Source: Staphylococcus shinii (GTDB lineage: Bacteria > Bacillota > Bacilli > Staphylococcales > Staphylococcaceae). From it: 64,000 nucleotides of DNA. The notes below the pieces were generated by a model. That model was not told the origin of the DNA and ran no database searches. It saw only the letters and a program-made list of their open reading frames with translations. Positions 19,867 to 31,068 of the stretch are shown one piece after another; the first letter of the stretch is position 1; each line of letters opens with the position of its first letter. Where the stretch lies: positions 460,802 through 524,801 of the forward strand of contig NZ_JAGEVL010000007.1 of NCBI RefSeq assembly GCF_017583065.1, written 5' to 3'. The position numbers and the translations under genes are program-made.

Positions 19867-20202
19867 AGGACAGTTCCTCCTAAATTTCTTTTTTAAGTAC
19901 TATTTAGTATATCTCAAATAAACAAAGAACAAAAGATGAAAATAGAATTCAGTAATTTCTGTGCCACTATTATAAAAAAATAGAAAGTTAATCATACGAA
20001 TTAGAATAATTTGTGTTAAATGGTGTAAAACTATTTAACGATTGAAATATAGTACTCTGAAATATTTAATATAAATTAGAGAATAAAATATATAATTCGT
20101 GAAAAAGATAACTTAATGAATACGTTGCGCGGAATATTATATATGTGTATAATAATGAAAAATATATCATTTTACATGATAGTACAACAAGGGGGATACG
20201 TT
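19867..20202. other. Divergent promoter region between permease and symporter genes
   Basis: AT-rich, 336 bases. It contains a clear promoter for the symporter (20125-20153). The in-frame ATG at 20116 lies upstream of that promoter and is therefore not the start. Nothing else recognised. Confidence 0.7.
20125..20153 (+). promoter_or_regulatory. Promoter of the Na+/alanine symporter gene
   Basis: TTGCGC (20125-20130), a 17-bp spacer and TATAAT (20148-20153). Confidence 0.75.
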
Positions 20203-21774
20203 ATGTTAGAGGGATTACTTACGTGGTTGTATGATATTGTTTGGAGCAAACCATTAGTTTATGGATTGTTAGTTACAGGGGTATTATTTTCTTTTATGTT
20301 GCGGTTTTTTCAACTTAGACATTTTAAAGAAATGATACGTTTAATGTTTCAAGGGGAAAAATCACCTACAGGGATATCTAGTTTCCAAGCAATAGCTTTA
20401 TCTTTAGCAGGTAGAGTTGGGACTGGTAATATTGTAGGTGTTTCGACAGCTATATTTATTGGGGGACCTGGTGCTATATTTTGGATGTGGGCGTCAGCAT
20501 TTTTAGGTGCTGGTAGTGCGTTTATAGAATCCACGCTCGGACAAATATATAAACGTGAAGAGAAAGGTCAATATCGAGGCGGTCCAGCATTCTATATTGA
20601 ATACGGTATTAAGGGGAAATTAGGGAAGATATACGGTTTAATATTTGCAATCGTTACTGTTATATCAGTGGGGCTATTATTACCAGGCGTGCAGTCTAAT
20701 GCAATTTCAAGTTCGATGAAAAATGCGTTTAGTATAGAACCTTGGATAGTAGCACTATTCTTAGCGGCATTAATTGGCTTAATCATATTTGGAGGTATTA
20801 AGTGGATTGCAAATGCAGCAACTGCAGTCGTTCCGTTTATGGCAATTGCGTACATATTAATGGCAGTTATAATTATATTTATAAATATTGAACAAGTTCC
20901 TGCTCTATTTGCTTTGATATTTAAATCAGCATTTGGTTTTGAAGCGGCTTTTGGTGGTATTGTAGGCGCTATGATTGAAATTGGGGTTAAAAGAGGACTA
21001 TATTCGAATGAAGCAGGACAAGGTACAGGTCCACACGCTGCATCTGCAGCAGAAGTATCTCATCCAGCTAAACAAGGATTAGTACAATCATTCTCAGTTT
21101 ATATAGACACACTATTTGTTTGTACAGCAACTGCTTTAATTATTTTGCTCTCAGGTACATATAATGTTACTGATGGCGGATCGATGTCAGATGGTAAAGC
21201 AAGTATGATTAAGGATAATGGAATATTTGTAGAAATGTCGAATGGAGATAAAGATTATTCAGGTACAGCGATGTATGCGCAAGCGGGTATTGATAAAGCT
21301 TTCCATGGCAGTGGATATCATTTTGATCCTGCATTCTCAGGATTTGGATCATACTTTATCGCAATTGCATTATTCTTCTTTGCCTTTACAACAATATTGG
21401 CATACTATTATATTGCTGAAACCAATATTACGTACTTAACTAGAAGAAGTTCGAAGAAAACCACTTTTATATATATTAATATTATAAGAATCGTTCTGAT
21501 TTTAGCGACAGTATATGGTGCAGTTAAAACTGCAGATTTAGCATGGATGATGGGTGATTTGGGCGTAGGTATGATGGCATGGTTAAATATTATTGCTATT
21601 TGGATACTACACAAGCCAGCAATCAATGCGTTGAAAGATTATGAAAAGCAAAAGAAAAAACTTGGATCAGGTAAACGCGCTATTTATAAACCAGATCCTA
21701 GTAAAGTGCCTAATGCTGTTTTCTGGCTAAAAGATTATCCTCAGCGCCTCAAAGAAGAAAAAATTGATGATTAA
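20203..21774 (+). CDS. Sodium:alanine (AGCS) symporter family protein
   Basis: AGCS-family Na+-coupled amino-acid carrier of 523 residues. The ATG at 20203 follows GGGGG at a good distance. Family signatures include SLAGRVGTGNIVGVSTAI in the first third, GGIVGAMIEIGVKRGLYSNEAGQG in the middle, and TTILAYYYIAE near the end; about ten to eleven membrane helices are visible. It imports alanine, glycine or glutamine; the precise amino acid cannot be called. S. aureus has a homologue in this region that is distinct from the glutamine carrier AlsT, so no symbol is assigned. Confidence 0.92.
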   Translation: MLEGLLTWLYDIVWSKPLVYGLLVTGVLFSFMLRFFQLRHFKEMIRLMFQGEKSPTGISSFQAIALSLAGRVGTGNIVGVSTAIFIGGPGAIFWMWASAFLGAGSAFIESTLGQIYKREEKGQYRGGPAFYIEYGIKGKLGKIYGLIFAIVTVISVGLLLPGVQSNAISSSMKNAFSIEPWIVALFLAALIGLIIFGGIKWIANAATAVVPFMAIAYILMAVIIIFINIEQVPALFALIFKSAFGFEAAFGGIVGAMIEIGVKRGLYSNEAGQGTGPHAASAAEVSHPAKQGLVQSFSVYIDTLFVCTATALIILLSGTYNVTDGGSMSDGKASMIKDNGIFVEMSNGDKDYSGTAMYAQAGIDKAFHGSGYHFDPAFSGFGSYFIAIALFFFAFTTILAYYYIAETNITYLTRRSSKKTTFIYINIIRIVLILATVYGAVKTADLAWMMGDLGVGMMAWLNIIAIWILHKPAINALKDYEKQKKKLGSGKRAIYKPDPSKVPNAVFWLKDYPQRLKEEKIDD

Positions 21775-21869
21775 GTAATCACTCAATTTGTAAAAGTTAA
21801 GTTGAAATATTTTAAAATCATGCGTCTCTTGGTACAATGTCTATAAGACTACTAGGGGGCGCATGATTT

Positions 21870-22616
21870 ATGTATGACTTTCAACCAGGAAATATCAATA
21901 AGATTAATTTTCCTAGCGAGATTTTAGATAGAGATGTTACGTTATCTATCTATTTACCTAAGGATTTTACAGAATTATTTAAATATAAAGTTGTTTTTTG
22001 CTTTGATGGGGCAGACTTTTTTGCTTTTGGTAGAATCCATCGTACTTATGAAAAGTTAAGAGAAGCCAATGAAATTGAGCGAGCGATTTTTGTAGGTTTT
22101 CACTATGAAGACGTTGATAAAAGAAGAGCAGAATTTCACCCTCAAGGTGCGCGTACACCGTTGACTGTGAAAGCTATGGCTAATGAAATATTACCATTTA
22201 TAGATAAGACATTCCCAACGTTTAAAGTAGGTAATGCGCGTGTTCTTTTAGGAGATAGTTTAGCTGGTAGCGCAGCCTTAATTACTGCATTGTCGTATCC
22301 GCGTATATTTAGTCAAGTGGGATTATTAAGTCCGCAACATGATGAGGCTATCCAGACATTGATTGAACGCTGTCAATTTAAAGAGCAACTTTCAATTTGG
22401 CATGCGGTTGGATTAGAAGAGGAAAATTTCAAGTTACCGACTACTGGTAAAACCGCAGATTTTTTAACACCAAATCGTGAATTAAATTCAATTATTAAAA
22501 CAAATGGTTTTACGTACCATTATTTAGAATTTGAAGGCGGTCATAGATGGAAATCATGGCAATATTTACTTGATGAAATGTTAAAATATTTTTTATCTGA
22601 TAATATTTCATTTTAA
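21870..22616 (+). CDS. Alpha/beta-hydrolase esterase (YjcH-like)
   Basis: Esterase-D-type alpha/beta hydrolase of 248 residues. The nucleophile elbow reads GDSLAG, with Ser130; Ala replaces the second Gly of the classical GxSxG. The final His is in EGGHRWKSW near residue 225. An early FCFDGADFF strand and HPQGARTPL are typical. The substrate is unknown. It is followed by a yjcG homologue, the same pair as yjcH-yjcG in B. subtilis. GGGGGCG lies 10-15 bases before the ATG. Confidence 0.85.
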   Translation: MYDFQPGNINKINFPSEILDRDVTLSIYLPKDFTELFKYKVVFCFDGADFFAFGRIHRTYEKLREANEIERAIFVGFHYEDVDKRRAEFHPQGARTPLTVKAMANEILPFIDKTFPTFKVGNARVLLGDSLAGSAALITALSYPRIFSQVGLLSPQHDEAIQTLIERCQFKEQLSIWHAVGLEEENFKLPTTGKTADFLTPNRELNSIIKTNGFTYHYLEFEGGHRWKSWQYLLDEMLKYFLSDNISF

Positions 22617-22701
22617 TATTCTGAAATAAATTGACTTTAGAGTAACGAATTTTTCTGAAATTTGCTATAATGTAATTATGTTAAACAAAGGAGGAATTTA
22701 A

Positions 22702-23211
22702 ATGATTTTAGGATTGGCATTAATTCCGTCAAAAGCATTTCAAGATGAAGTGAATGCATATCGTAAGCGTTATGATGCTCATTATGCATCTATTATGCCG
22801 CATATAACGATAAAGGGGCAATTTAAAATAAACGATGACGATTTAGAGTCTGTAAAAGAGACAATCAAATCGAGAATCGAAGGCATTCCAACGGTCGATG
22901 TTCATGCAACAAAAGCATCTAATTTTGCGCCGATTACAAATGTTATTTATTTTAAAGTTGAAAAAACAGAAACTTTAGAAAACTTATTTAATCAATTTAA
23001 CAAAGGCGATTTTTATGGGGTTGCAGATCATTCATTTGTACCACATTTTACTATTGCCCAAGGGTTGACGAGTCAAGAATTTGAAGATATTTATGGACAA
23101 TTGAAGCTAGCGGGAATTGACTACAAAGAAACAATTGAGCAACTTTCTTTAGTTTATTACGATGAAAAAGAAGATAAATGGAAAGTTTTAGAAAACTTTA
23201 ATTTAGCGTAA
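22702..23211 (+). CDS. 2H phosphoesterase superfamily protein (YjcG family)
   Basis: Small cytoplasmic protein of 169 residues with the two HxT motifs of 2H phosphoesterases, H34-I-T36 in PHITIKGQF and H115-F-T117 in PHFTIAQG. Such enzymes act on RNA ends or cyclic phosphates; the substrate of YjcG is not known. Preceded by AAAGGAGG. Confidence 0.9.
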   Translation: MILGLALIPSKAFQDEVNAYRKRYDAHYASIMPHITIKGQFKINDDDLESVKETIKSRIEGIPTVDVHATKASNFAPITNVIYFKVEKTETLENLFNQFNKGDFYGVADHSFVPHFTIAQGLTSQEFEDIYGQLKLAGIDYKETIEQLSLVYYDEKEDKWKVLENFNLA

Positions 23212-23265
23212 ACATGTTTCATTTTAATTATTGTCTGAACAGTTCTTGTTTAGACATAAAAAGAT

Positions 23266-23298
23266 AGAGAGCTAATCAATTTAGGTTAGCTCTCTTTT
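23266..23298 (+). terminator. yjcG terminator
   Basis: AGAGAGCTAA and TTAGCTCTCT form a 10-bp stem followed by TTTAT. Confidence 0.85.
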
Positions 23299-23370
23299 AT
23301 ATTTAAAATATTATAATTTTGGTAGGTATACAATCTAGGCGTAAGCAAGGTGAAAAATTGTATGAAAATA

Positions 23371-23419
23371 AAAAAAGCGTCAATTTCTATATGTTTTTAA
23401 TAGAAATTGACGTTTTTTT
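23371..23419. terminator. Second, bidirectional-looking terminator
   Basis: CGTCAATTTCTAT and ATAGAAATTGACG form a 13-bp stem, with A-run before and TTTTTTT after. It can end transcripts from both sides. Its core AATTTCTAT/ATAGAAATT equals the hairpin inside the insertion sequence at 18559. Confidence 0.8.
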
Positions 23420-23573
23420 AACTAGATACATTTTAAGTTTCATGTTCTAATTTTTTTGAGTTGTTATAACTCATGCGTACATGTATATTTAAGGTTGGCT
23501 AATGATAATTTTCAATTGATAACTTGATTAAGCTTAACATTTTTTCCTATTTATTTTAAAATTTAAGAATCCT

Positions 23574-24761
23574 CTAAATGTGTTTTTTATGTTTGATAAA
23601 ATAGATACCATAAAAAACTGCTAAGAATAAGAATACAAAAGCTGAAAAATAAAATGTGTTATTTACTGAATTTGAAAACTCAGTTATTAAACCACCGACA
23701 AGTGGACCAATCATAGAGCCAAAACCTTGAACGCTATTAAATACGCCCCAAGTTTCTTCTTGTTCATCTAAATGTATATGGCTTGCCATAAATGTGTTCC
23801 AGGCTGGTAGTAAGATACCATACATAAGACCAATAAATACTGCTAATATCCAAACTAATGTAATTTCAGTAATTAATGATAAAGCAAATATCATAAGTGT
23901 ATAGAGTACAAAACCACTAAATATTACACTGTACATAAATAATGTGCCATGATTATCAATTATCTTAGATAAGAACAACATTGAAAACGCACAGCCAATG
24001 CCACCAAATACGATTGCCATCGTATATTCAACTGTTGAAACACCGACAACTTTTGTTGCATATGTAGGTAATATAGGAACAAGAGCAGTAATTGAAGCAC
24101 CTTGTAGTAAAATCCCCGGAAAAAGAAGTAAATGTCGTTTTGTGACATTTACTATCTGACCTAATTGCTGTTTAACGGGGCGAGTATTATAATTTGTGAG
24201 TCTAATTTTTACGAAATAATATAATATCCAAGCAATTAATACAACAAGTGACATTAAAAACGCAAATTGCGTCGGATGAAATTTAAATATAATATTCATG
24301 CCAACCATACCTACTAGTAGACCTAGTAACCAAGAGAAGTACACATAACCCATTTGTTTACCACGGTTCTTTTCATCAACACTTGCTAACATGATTACCC
24401 ATATAGGACTTACCGCAATACCTAATAAGACGGCACTGATGATTAATACTATAGGTGAAGTAGGGAACCAGATAACTAAAAATAGACTGGCAAAAGCAAG
24501 TAAAAACCCTAAAGTTAGTACTAATTTTGTACCTAAGCGTTTAAGTAAGAAACCAATCACAAAGTTTGTAGCTGCATCTGAAATAAAATGTATAGAAATA
24601 GCAATAGATGTTATACCAACAGCAATTGAGGTTGCTGTTGGAAGCAATGATAAATAACTTAAAATATACATTCCTCGAGCAAATTCCATTAAGAATAAGA
24701 TGATTAGCATGATTATAAAATTTTTATTTGTGCCATAATTATTTAACGAAGAGCTTTGCAT
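23574..24761 (-). CDS. ltaA: Glycolipid flippase LtaA
   Basis: Major-facilitator membrane protein of 395 residues with about twelve helices. It flips diglucosyl-diacylglycerol, the lipoteichoic acid anchor, to the outer leaflet. The sequence closely follows S. aureus LtaA as I recall it ([10 protein letters not shown] start; [17 protein letters not shown]-like [18 protein letters not shown]). The ATG at 24761 is preferred over an upstream in-frame start because it reproduces the family N-terminus. It overlaps the ugtP stop by 23 bp, so the pair is translationally coupled. Confidence 0.94.
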   Translation of the reverse strand: MQSSSLNNYGTNKNFIIMLIILFLMEFARGMYILSYLSLLPTATSIAVGITSIAISIHFISDAATNFVIGFLLKRLGTKLVLTLGFLLAFASLFLVIWFPTSPIVLIISAVLLGIAVSPIWVIMLASVDEKNRGKQMGYVYFSWLLGLLVGMVGMNIIFKFHPTQFAFLMSLVVLIAWILYYFVKIRLTNYNTRPVKQQLGQIVNVTKRHLLLFPGILLQGASITALVPILPTYATKVVGVSTVEYTMAIVFGGIGCAFSMLFLSKIIDNHGTLFMYSVIFSGFVLYTLMIFALSLITEITLVWILAVFIGLMYGILLPAWNTFMASHIHLDEQEETWGVFNSVQGFGSMIGPLVGGLITEFSNSVNNTFYFSAFVFLFLAVFYGIYFIKHKKHI

Positions 24762-25914
24762 ATAAAGGAACCTTTCCGTAAACTTCCTCATATCGAGATG
24801 AATGATTAAGTAAGTCTAATAAATCTTTACATAATTTGTATGTTGAATATGGAATTCTAGAAGCATCCATTGCTTGTGACATTGCAGCTAATCTATCTGG
24901 CTCATTTGTTAATGTAGCAACTTGATCTATTGCTGCTTCAGGTGTGCTTGCAATACTACCAAAACCTTTTTCTTCGAAGTAGACTGCATTTTCAAGTTCT
25001 TGTCCTGGTGCGGGGTCTAAGAAAATCATTGGTATTTGACGCGTTAATGCTTCTGATATGGTGATACCGCCAGGTTTCGTAATCATCAAGTGACTGGAAG
25101 CCATCCACTCATTCATATTTGTTGTATAACCTAAAATAAGAACGTTATTATTAGCTTTGAATTGACTAGATAACGAACGTTTTAAGTCTTTGTTTTTACC
25201 ACATATCATAACTACTTGCGCATGAGGACTTCGATTTAAGATTTCTTGAATCATTTGGCCAAAGCCTTTTGAAACACCAAATGCACCTGCAGACATTAAT
25301 ATAGTTGGTTTGTTGGGATCTAATTTGTTTTGGCGTAACCAATCTCCTTGGTTGATATCCGCTTCGAATTTATCAGAAATTGGAATGCCTGTTACCTTCA
25401 ATTTATTCCTTGGTATACCGATACTTGCAAATTCGTCTTTTAATTCTTCTGTAGCAAGATAATATTTATGTGAATGTGGTGTAATCCAGTTTTTTTGCAT
25501 GCGGTAGTCTGTCATTACTGTTGCAATAGGTATGTTCATATCAAATTGTTCAGTTAATACAGACATAACCGGCGTTGGAAAAGTTAGTAAAATAAGATCT
25601 GGCTTTTCTTTTAAAAGTAAATTCATTAATTTATTAAGTCCATAGTATTTGTAGAAACACTTATCTAATTGGTCTGGTTGACTATAGTAAAAAGCTTTAT
25701 ACATATTTCTGAAATATTTAAAACTATTAATGTACCATTTTTTACAGATAGAAGTCAGAATCGGGTGAGCTTCTAAAAATAAATCATGTTCAATAACTGT
25801 TAAATTGTCTAGATTCATTTCGTTAAATTGGTTTACTACGCTTTGCGTAACTTGTAAATGCCCGTTACCAAAAGATCCAGTAATTATCAGTATTTTTTTA
25901 TTTTGAGTAACCAT
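24739..25914 (-). CDS. ugtP: Processive diacylglycerol beta-glucosyltransferase UgtP (YpfP)
   Basis: GT28-family glycosyltransferase of 391 residues using UDP-glucose to make mono- and diglucosyl-diacylglycerol on the inner membrane face. The N-terminal glycine loop GSFGNGH (residues 13-19) and the C-terminal nucleotide-sugar site around [12 protein letters not shown] are clear, as is the mid-domain [12 protein letters not shown]. It is the first gene of the ugtP-ltaA operon. Its product anchors lipoteichoic acid and, in other Firmicutes, links nutrient status to cell size. Confidence 0.96.
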   Translation of the reverse strand: MVTQNKKILIITGSFGNGHLQVTQSVVNQFNEMNLDNLTVIEHDLFLEAHPILTSICKKWYINSFKYFRNMYKAFYYSQPDQLDKCFYKYYGLNKLMNLLLKEKPDLILLTFPTPVMSVLTEQFDMNIPIATVMTDYRMQKNWITPHSHKYYLATEELKDEFASIGIPRNKLKVTGIPISDKFEADINQGDWLRQNKLDPNKPTILMSAGAFGVSKGFGQMIQEILNRSPHAQVVMICGKNKDLKRSLSSQFKANNNVLILGYTTNMNEWMASSHLMITKPGGITISEALTRQIPMIFLDPAPGQELENAVYFEEKGFGSIASTPEAAIDQVATLTNEPDRLAAMSQAMDASRIPYSTYKLCKDLLDLLNHSSRYEEVYGKVPLYAKLFVK

Positions 25915-26353
25915 TAAAAGCCACCCTCCAATAGTTTATATTTAGCTCAAGGTAATTTTAACGTATTTACTTGAGGTGTGAAAGAAAAAACACACAATTA
26001 ATTTAAATTATATCATTTTACAAACGCTTGTGAAATGATTCATACTAAATTGGGAAATTAAAATCTAATAAAATAAAGTTGTTATATATGTATATATTAC
26101 CACTTTTGTTAAAACAATAAGCTTATATTCTGTAAATAACAAAATATATAGAAAGTTTTAACATTTTGATAACATGTAGTTAATATTCTTACAATATAAA
26201 GATTACAATACTTAAATAGATGGTACTTGAGTATATTTAAGCGTTCAAGCAGCTTAATATAATAGGAAGAAATTATAAATATCAAATAGTTAGATTCTAT
26301 AAAAACATCGGGAAATGTGTATAATAGAAGTATTGGAAATAAAGGAGCGATAT
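25915..26353. other. Divergent ugtP/murE intergenic region
   Basis: 439 very AT-rich bases holding the promoters of both operons. No RNA structure, repeat or convincing small gene was recognised. Confidence 0.6.
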
Positions 26354-27841
26354 ATGTTGGAAGCAAATGTGTTGTTTGAAAAAATTAAAGTGAAACAAGT
26401 TTTCGGCACGTTAGATAGAAATATAACAGATATAACAACTGACTCTCGTACTGCTCAACACGGCAGTATATTCGTAGCATCAAAAGGTTATACAGTAGAC
26501 AGCCATAAATTTTGCCAAGAAGTGGTAGATCAGGGCTGTGAGGTTATTATTGTTAACCAAAAACAACAAATTATAGGAGATGTAACGCAAGTCATTGTCC
26601 CAGATACTTTACGTGTAGCAAGTTTGCTAGCTAATATGTTATTTAATTATCCTAGTAAGCAACTCGTAACATATGGGGTGACAGGAACGAATGGCAAAAC
26701 TTCAATCGCCACGATGATACATCATATTCATAGAAAATTAAATAAAGGTAGTGCTTACTTAGGCACAAATGGGTTTCAAATAAATGAAGTTAAATCAAAA
26801 GGAGCAAATACAACGCCAGAAACTGTATCATTAACAAAGAAAGTGAATGAAGCAGTTGAAGCAGGTGCTGAAGCAATGACATTAGAAGTATCTAGTCATG
26901 GTTTATCTTTAGGTCGTCTTCGTGGCGTGGATTTCGATGTAGCCATTTTTTCAAATTTAACACAAGATCATTTAGATTTTCACGGTACAATGGAGTCTTA
27001 TGGTCACGCTAAATCACTATTGTTTAGCCAATTAGGTGAAGATTTATCACAAGATAAATATGTTGTGTTAAATAATGATGATCCTTTTTCAGAATATCTT
27101 AGCTCAGTAACACCATATGAAGTGTTCACTTACGGGGTCAATAATGATGCGCAGTTTACAGCGGAACAGATTGAAGAATCCTTGCAAGGAGTTAAATTTA
27201 ATTTTAATACACCTGAAGGGAAATTCTATGTAAAATCACCTTATGTTGGTCTGTTTAATGTTTCTAACATTATGGCTGCAATGATTGCAGTGTGGAGTAA
27301 AGGTATTGAGTTTAATGAAATTATAAAAGCTGTTGAAAATTTAGAACCTGTAGAAGGAAGATTAGAAGTATTAGATCCTTCACTACCAATCGATCTAATT
27401 ATAGACTATGCACATACAGCAGATGGAATGGATAAATTAATTGATGCCGTTAAGCCATTCGCCAAACAAAAATTAATTTTCTTATGTGGTATGGCAGGTG
27501 AACGTGATTTAACTAAAACGCCTGAAATGGGACGTGTAGCATGCCGAGCAGACTATGTTATCTTTACACCTGACAACCCTGCGGATGATGATCCTAAAAA
27601 ATTAACACAAGAATTAGCTAAAGGTGCAACACATGATAACTATATTGAATTTTATGATCGTGCAGATGGCATAAGACATGCTATAGATATTGCTGAGCCA
27701 GGGGATACTGTGGTATTAGCTTCAAAAGGTCGAGAACCATATCAAATTATGCCTGGTCATATCAAAGTACCGCATCGTGACGATCTTATTGGATTAGAAG
27801 CGGCTTATAAAAAATTTGACGGAGGTTTTCATGAAAGTTAA
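26354..27841 (+). CDS. murE: UDP-MurNAc-tripeptide synthetase, L-lysine-adding
   Basis: Mur ligase of 495 residues that adds the third stem-peptide amino acid to UDP-MurNAc-L-Ala-D-Glu in the cytoplasm. The P-loop is [10 protein letters not shown]. The substrate-selecting motif is DNPA in [11 protein letters not shown], which marks L-lysine enzymes, against DNPR in diaminopimelate enzymes. This agrees with staphylococcal peptidoglycan. The ATG at 26354 follows AAAGGAGCG; an earlier in-frame ATG lacks one. The next gene starts inside its last codons. Confidence 0.97.
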   Translation: MLEANVLFEKIKVKQVFGTLDRNITDITTDSRTAQHGSIFVASKGYTVDSHKFCQEVVDQGCEVIIVNQKQQIIGDVTQVIVPDTLRVASLLANMLFNYPSKQLVTYGVTGTNGKTSIATMIHHIHRKLNKGSAYLGTNGFQINEVKSKGANTTPETVSLTKKVNEAVEAGAEAMTLEVSSHGLSLGRLRGVDFDVAIFSNLTQDHLDFHGTMESYGHAKSLLFSQLGEDLSQDKYVVLNNDDPFSEYLSSVTPYEVFTYGVNNDAQFTAEQIEESLQGVKFNFNTPEGKFYVKSPYVGLFNVSNIMAAMIAVWSKGIEFNEIIKAVENLEPVEGRLEVLDPSLPIDLIIDYAHTADGMDKLIDAVKPFAKQKLIFLCGMAGERDLTKTPEMGRVACRADYVIFTPDNPADDDPKKLTQELAKGATHDNYIEFYDRADGIRHAIDIAEPGDTVVLASKGREPYQIMPGHIKVPHRDDLIGLEAAYKKFDGGFHES

Positions 27842-28070
27842 AAAAATCAACTTCAATGACATCCAGCCTAATGTGTATATATATGAAAATGTAGTAAATC
27901 AATTATTTCTTATAGCAATTCCTGAAATAAATTGGTCGTTAGAAGTAGAATCAACTTTAAATGAAGATGATATGAAAGAGGAACTTGTGATACACTTATT
28001 TACATTACTTGATGAGTCAACAGCGACACGTTTTGCTGATGATATCGTTAAATGGATATTGGAGAATTAA
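27831..28070 (+). CDS. Small conserved protein between murE and prfC
   Basis: 79-residue acidic protein ([21 protein letters not shown]...). GGAGG lies inside the murE end and the start overlaps murE by 11 bp, so it is translationally coupled, then prfC starts 12 bp later. No domain, signal or membrane segment is recognised. A short gene in this place is known in other staphylococci. Function unknown. Confidence 0.8.
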   Translation: MKVKKINFNDIQPNVYIYENVVNQLFLIAIPEINWSLEVESTLNEDDMKEELVIHLFTLLDESTATRFADDIVKWILEN

Positions 28071-28082
28071 AGGAGATTATAA

Positions 28083-29645
28083 ATGAATATAAAGGAAGAA
28101 GTAGAATCAAGAAAAACCTTTGCAATTATTTCTCACCCAGATGCTGGTAAAACAACACTAACAGAAAAATTATTACTGTTTGGTGGTGCAATTAGAGAAG
28201 CAGGTACAGTTAAAGGTAAAAAAAGCGGGAAATTCGCTACAAGTGACTGGATGAAAGTTGAACAAGAGCGTGGTATTTCTGTTACCAGTTCAGTAATGCA
28301 ATTTGACTACGACCATTATAAAATTAATATTTTAGATACGCCAGGCCACGAAGATTTTTCTGAAGACACATACAGAACCTTGATGGCTGTAGATAGTGCA
28401 GTTATGGTTATTGACTGCGCAAAGGGTATTGAACCTCAAACGTTAAAACTATTCAAAGTTTGTAAAATGAGAGGTATTCCTATTTTTACGTTTATCAATA
28501 AATTAGACAGAGTAGGGAAAGAACCATTTGAATTATTAGATGAAATAGAATCTACATTAGATATAGAAACATATCCTATGAATTGGCCAATTGGAATGGG
28601 GCAAAACTTTTTCGGTATTATTGACAGAGAGTCGCATACAATTGAACCATTTAGAGATGAAGAAAATATCTTACACTTAGACGATGACTATGAGCTTAAA
28701 GAAGACCACGAAATGAAAAATGATAGCGCATTTGCACAAGCAATTGATGAACTTATGTTAGTTGAAGAAGCGGGTGAAAACTTTGATAATGAAGCACTAT
28801 TGAATGGTGAGTTAACGCCTGTATTCTTTGGCTCGGCATTAGCAAACTTCGGTGTACAAAATTTCTTAAATGCATACGTGGACCATGCGCCAATGCCAAA
28901 TGCACGTCAAACAAAAGAAGACATAGAAGTAAGTCCTTTTGATTTAGATTTTTCAGGATTCATATTTAAAATCCAAGCAAATATGGACCCGAAACATAGA
29001 GATAGAATCGCTTTTATGCGTGTTGTTAGTGGTGCATTTGAACGTGGTATGGATGTTAACTTGCAACGAACAAACAAAAAACAAAAAATCACTCGTTCAA
29101 CTTCGTTTATGGCAGATGATAAAGAAACTGTAAATCATGCGGTTGCTGGTGATATTATTGGTCTATATGATACAGGTAATTATCAAATTGGTGATACACT
29201 AGTTGGTGGTAATCAAAAATTTAGTTTCCAAGAACTACCACAATTTACACCAGAATTATTTATGAAAGTATCAGCCAAAAATGTGATGAAGCAAAAACAT
29301 TTCCATAAAGGTATCGAACAATTAGTTCAAGAAGGTGCAATCCAATATTATAAGGCATTACACACAAACCAGATTATTATTGGTGCTGTAGGTCAGTTAC
29401 AATTCGAAGTATTCGAACATCGTTTGAAGAATGAATATAATGTAGACGTTGTTATGGAGCCAGTTGGTCAAAAAATTGCACGTTGGATAGAAAATGAAGA
29501 AGACATCAAAGATAAGATGAGCTCTACACGTTCTATTTTAGTTAAAGATGTATATGATAACTACGTATTTTTATTTGAAAATGAGTTTGCTACAAGATGG
29601 TTTGAAGAAAAATTCCCAGAAATTAAATTATATGGATTGTTATAA
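28083..29645 (+). CDS. prfC: Peptide chain release factor 3
   Basis: Translational GTPase RF3, 520 residues, which recycles RF1/RF2 from the ribosome after termination. G1 is [14 protein letters not shown]2 lies in [13 protein letters not shown]3 is DTPGHEDF, and G4 is NKLDR. Domains II and III follow, and the C-terminus ends [12 protein letters not shown]. Starts 8 bases after AAAGGAG. The promoter for the downstream Mn riboswitch uses its last sense codons. Confidence 0.97.
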   Translation: MNIKEEVESRKTFAIISHPDAGKTTLTEKLLLFGGAIREAGTVKGKKSGKFATSDWMKVEQERGISVTSSVMQFDYDHYKINILDTPGHEDFSEDTYRTLMAVDSAVMVIDCAKGIEPQTLKLFKVCKMRGIPIFTFINKLDRVGKEPFELLDEIESTLDIETYPMNWPIGMGQNFFGIIDRESHTIEPFRDEENILHLDDDYELKEDHEMKNDSAFAQAIDELMLVEEAGENFDNEALLNGELTPVFFGSALANFGVQNFLNAYVDHAPMPNARQTKEDIEVSPFDLDFSGFIFKIQANMDPKHRDRIAFMRVVSGAFERGMDVNLQRTNKKQKITRSTSFMADDKETVNHAVAGDIIGLYDTGNYQIGDTLVGGNQKFSFQELPQFTPELFMKVSAKNVMKQKHFHKGIEQLVQEGAIQYYKALHTNQIIIGAVGQLQFEVFEHRLKNEYNVDVVMEPVGQKIARWIENEEDIKDKMSSTRSILVKDVYDNYVFLFENEFATRWFEEKFPEIKLYGLL

Positions 29646-29665
29646 ATTTTGTTTTTGTGTATAAT
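29637..29665 (+). promoter_or_regulatory. Promoter of the riboswitch-TerC transcript
   Basis: TTGTTA (29637-29642), a 17-bp spacer and TATAAT (29660-29665). The -35 is made of the last two sense codons of prfC. Confidence 0.8.
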
Positions 29666-29689
29666 AACCATATTAATAGAATACCTATG

Positions 29690-29982
29690 ACTATGTAGTC
29701 AGAGGGGAGTAACTTAACTAAAGTTAAATTGATATATGAAGCATGCAAGTAATACCTAGATATAGGTAAATGTATATTGATATATTCTTTTTAACTTAGT
29801 CATTTTTATCGTCATTACGAAGTATAATACTTCCGGTAAGATGGGCAGAATAAAACTGTCGAGTGAGACCTTTGCTAACAGTGTATATTGTCTGTGAATT
29901 GTATTTAATTTACTATACGTTTATTAAAATACGATAAAAGGATAACATATGCACTGACTTAGCTTAGGTCTCTATTTTTATG
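29690..29982 (+). promoter_or_regulatory. yybP-ykoY (manganese) riboswitch with terminator
   Basis: Conserved aptamer blocks are AGAGGGGAGTAAC (29701-29713) and GAGACCTTTGCTAA (29865-29878). These are the yybP-ykoY consensus elements that line the Mn2+ pocket. TTAGCTTAGGTCTC (29959-29972) can pair with the second block in 12 of 14 positions and is followed by TATTTTTATG, giving a terminator that competes with the aptamer. The aptamer carries an unusually long AT-rich arm. The gene behind it is TerC/YkoY-family, the classical target. Mn2+ is expected to turn expression on. Confidence 0.88.
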
Positions 29983-30007
29983 TAAAAAACTAAAGGAGAT
30001 GTCCTAT

Positions 30008-30805
30008 ATGGATCCGAGTTTGATTTTACCTTACCTATGGGTGTTAGTAGTACTCGTATTTTTAGAAGGTTTATTAGCTGCAGATAATGCAGTTGTAATG
30101 GCAGTAATGGTTAAACATTTACCGCCTGAACAACGTAAAAAAGCGCTGTTCTATGGGTTGCTTGGTGCTTTTGTATTCCGTTTCTTATCTTTATTCTTAA
30201 TTAGTGTTATTGCACATTTCTGGTGGATACAAGCACTAGGTGCTTTATACTTGCTATATATGTCTATCCGGAATTTGATATCCTTCTTTAAGGAAAAAGA
30301 CCATGATAAGAACGATGGTAGTGATGATCATCATTTTGATGAATCTGGAGAAGAGATACATGCTAGTGCTAAATCATTCTGGGGCACAGTGTTAAAAGTA
30401 GAATTTGCCGATATCGCTTTTGCGATTGATTCAATGCTTGCGGCACTTGCTATAGCGGTTACCTTACCAACAGTAGGTATCCATTTTGGTGGAATGGATT
30501 TAGGCCAATTTGTTGTTATGTTCTTAGGCGGCATGCTAGGTGTTGTTATAATGCGTTTTGCTGCAACTTGGTTTGTAAACCTATTAAATAAATATCCAGG
30601 TTTAGAAGGTGCAGCTTTTGCAATTGTTGGTTGGGTTGGTATCAAATTAGTTGTTATGGTGCTTGCTCACCCAGATATCGGAGTTTTAGATGAACATTTC
30701 CCACACAGCGTTGTTTGGCAGTCAATCTTCTGGTCTGTTATGATTTTGTTAGTCATCATTGGTTGGTTAGGTTCTGTTCGTAAAAATAAAAAAGAGAAAA
30801 AATAA
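30008..30805 (+). CDS. TerC-family membrane protein (YkoY-like), manganese export
   Basis: Membrane protein of 265 residues with about seven helices. The TerC signature acidic motif appears in LEGLLAADNAVVMAVM near residues 18-33, and its repeat in VEFADIAFAIDSMLAAL near 135. A His/Asp-rich cytoplasmic loop, DKNDGSDDHHFDESGEE, separates the halves and may bind metal. The start at 30008 is preferred to 29999, which overlaps its own Shine-Dalgarno. Family members (YkoY, MeeY/MeeF) help export Mn2+ and metallate secreted proteins, which fits the Mn riboswitch. Confidence 0.9.
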   Translation: MDPSLILPYLWVLVVLVFLEGLLAADNAVVMAVMVKHLPPEQRKKALFYGLLGAFVFRFLSLFLISVIAHFWWIQALGALYLLYMSIRNLISFFKEKDHDKNDGSDDHHFDESGEEIHASAKSFWGTVLKVEFADIAFAIDSMLAALAIAVTLPTVGIHFGGMDLGQFVVMFLGGMLGVVIMRFAATWFVNLLNKYPGLEGAAFAIVGWVGIKLVVMVLAHPDIGVLDEHFPHSVVWQSIFWSVMILLVIIGWLGSVRKNKKEKK

Positions 30806-30846
30806 ATATATAAATTTTAAATTTTCGAAGTTAGTTCATAAATACT

Positions 30847-30885
30847 AAGGCTTGTTCCTATACATTTAAGGGAACAGGCCTTTTA
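30847..30885 (+). terminator. Terminator after the TerC gene
   Basis: AAGGCTTGTTCC and GGAACAGGCCTT form a 12-bp stem with one wobble, followed by TTAATTTT. Confidence 0.85.
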
Positions 30886-31068
30886 ATTTTGCTCTTATTT
30901 ATCCAGTTTTAAATATTAATATAAAGTTATAACTATAATTTAACGTTGTTAGCTTTATATTAATAATTTGGAAAATTATAATTTTAAATTTTATATCTAA
31001 CCAATTAAAATAGTTTCTGTTTTAAAATTATATATATGGCAATAATAGAAAGGAATAGGGGGGATAAA

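Larger units (their letters stand above)
23212..23573. other. Convergent intergenic region with two terminators
   Basis: 362 bases between yjcG and ltaA, which converge. Holds the yjcG terminator (23266-23298) and a second, stronger hairpin (23371-23419). Nothing else recognised. Confidence 0.7.
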
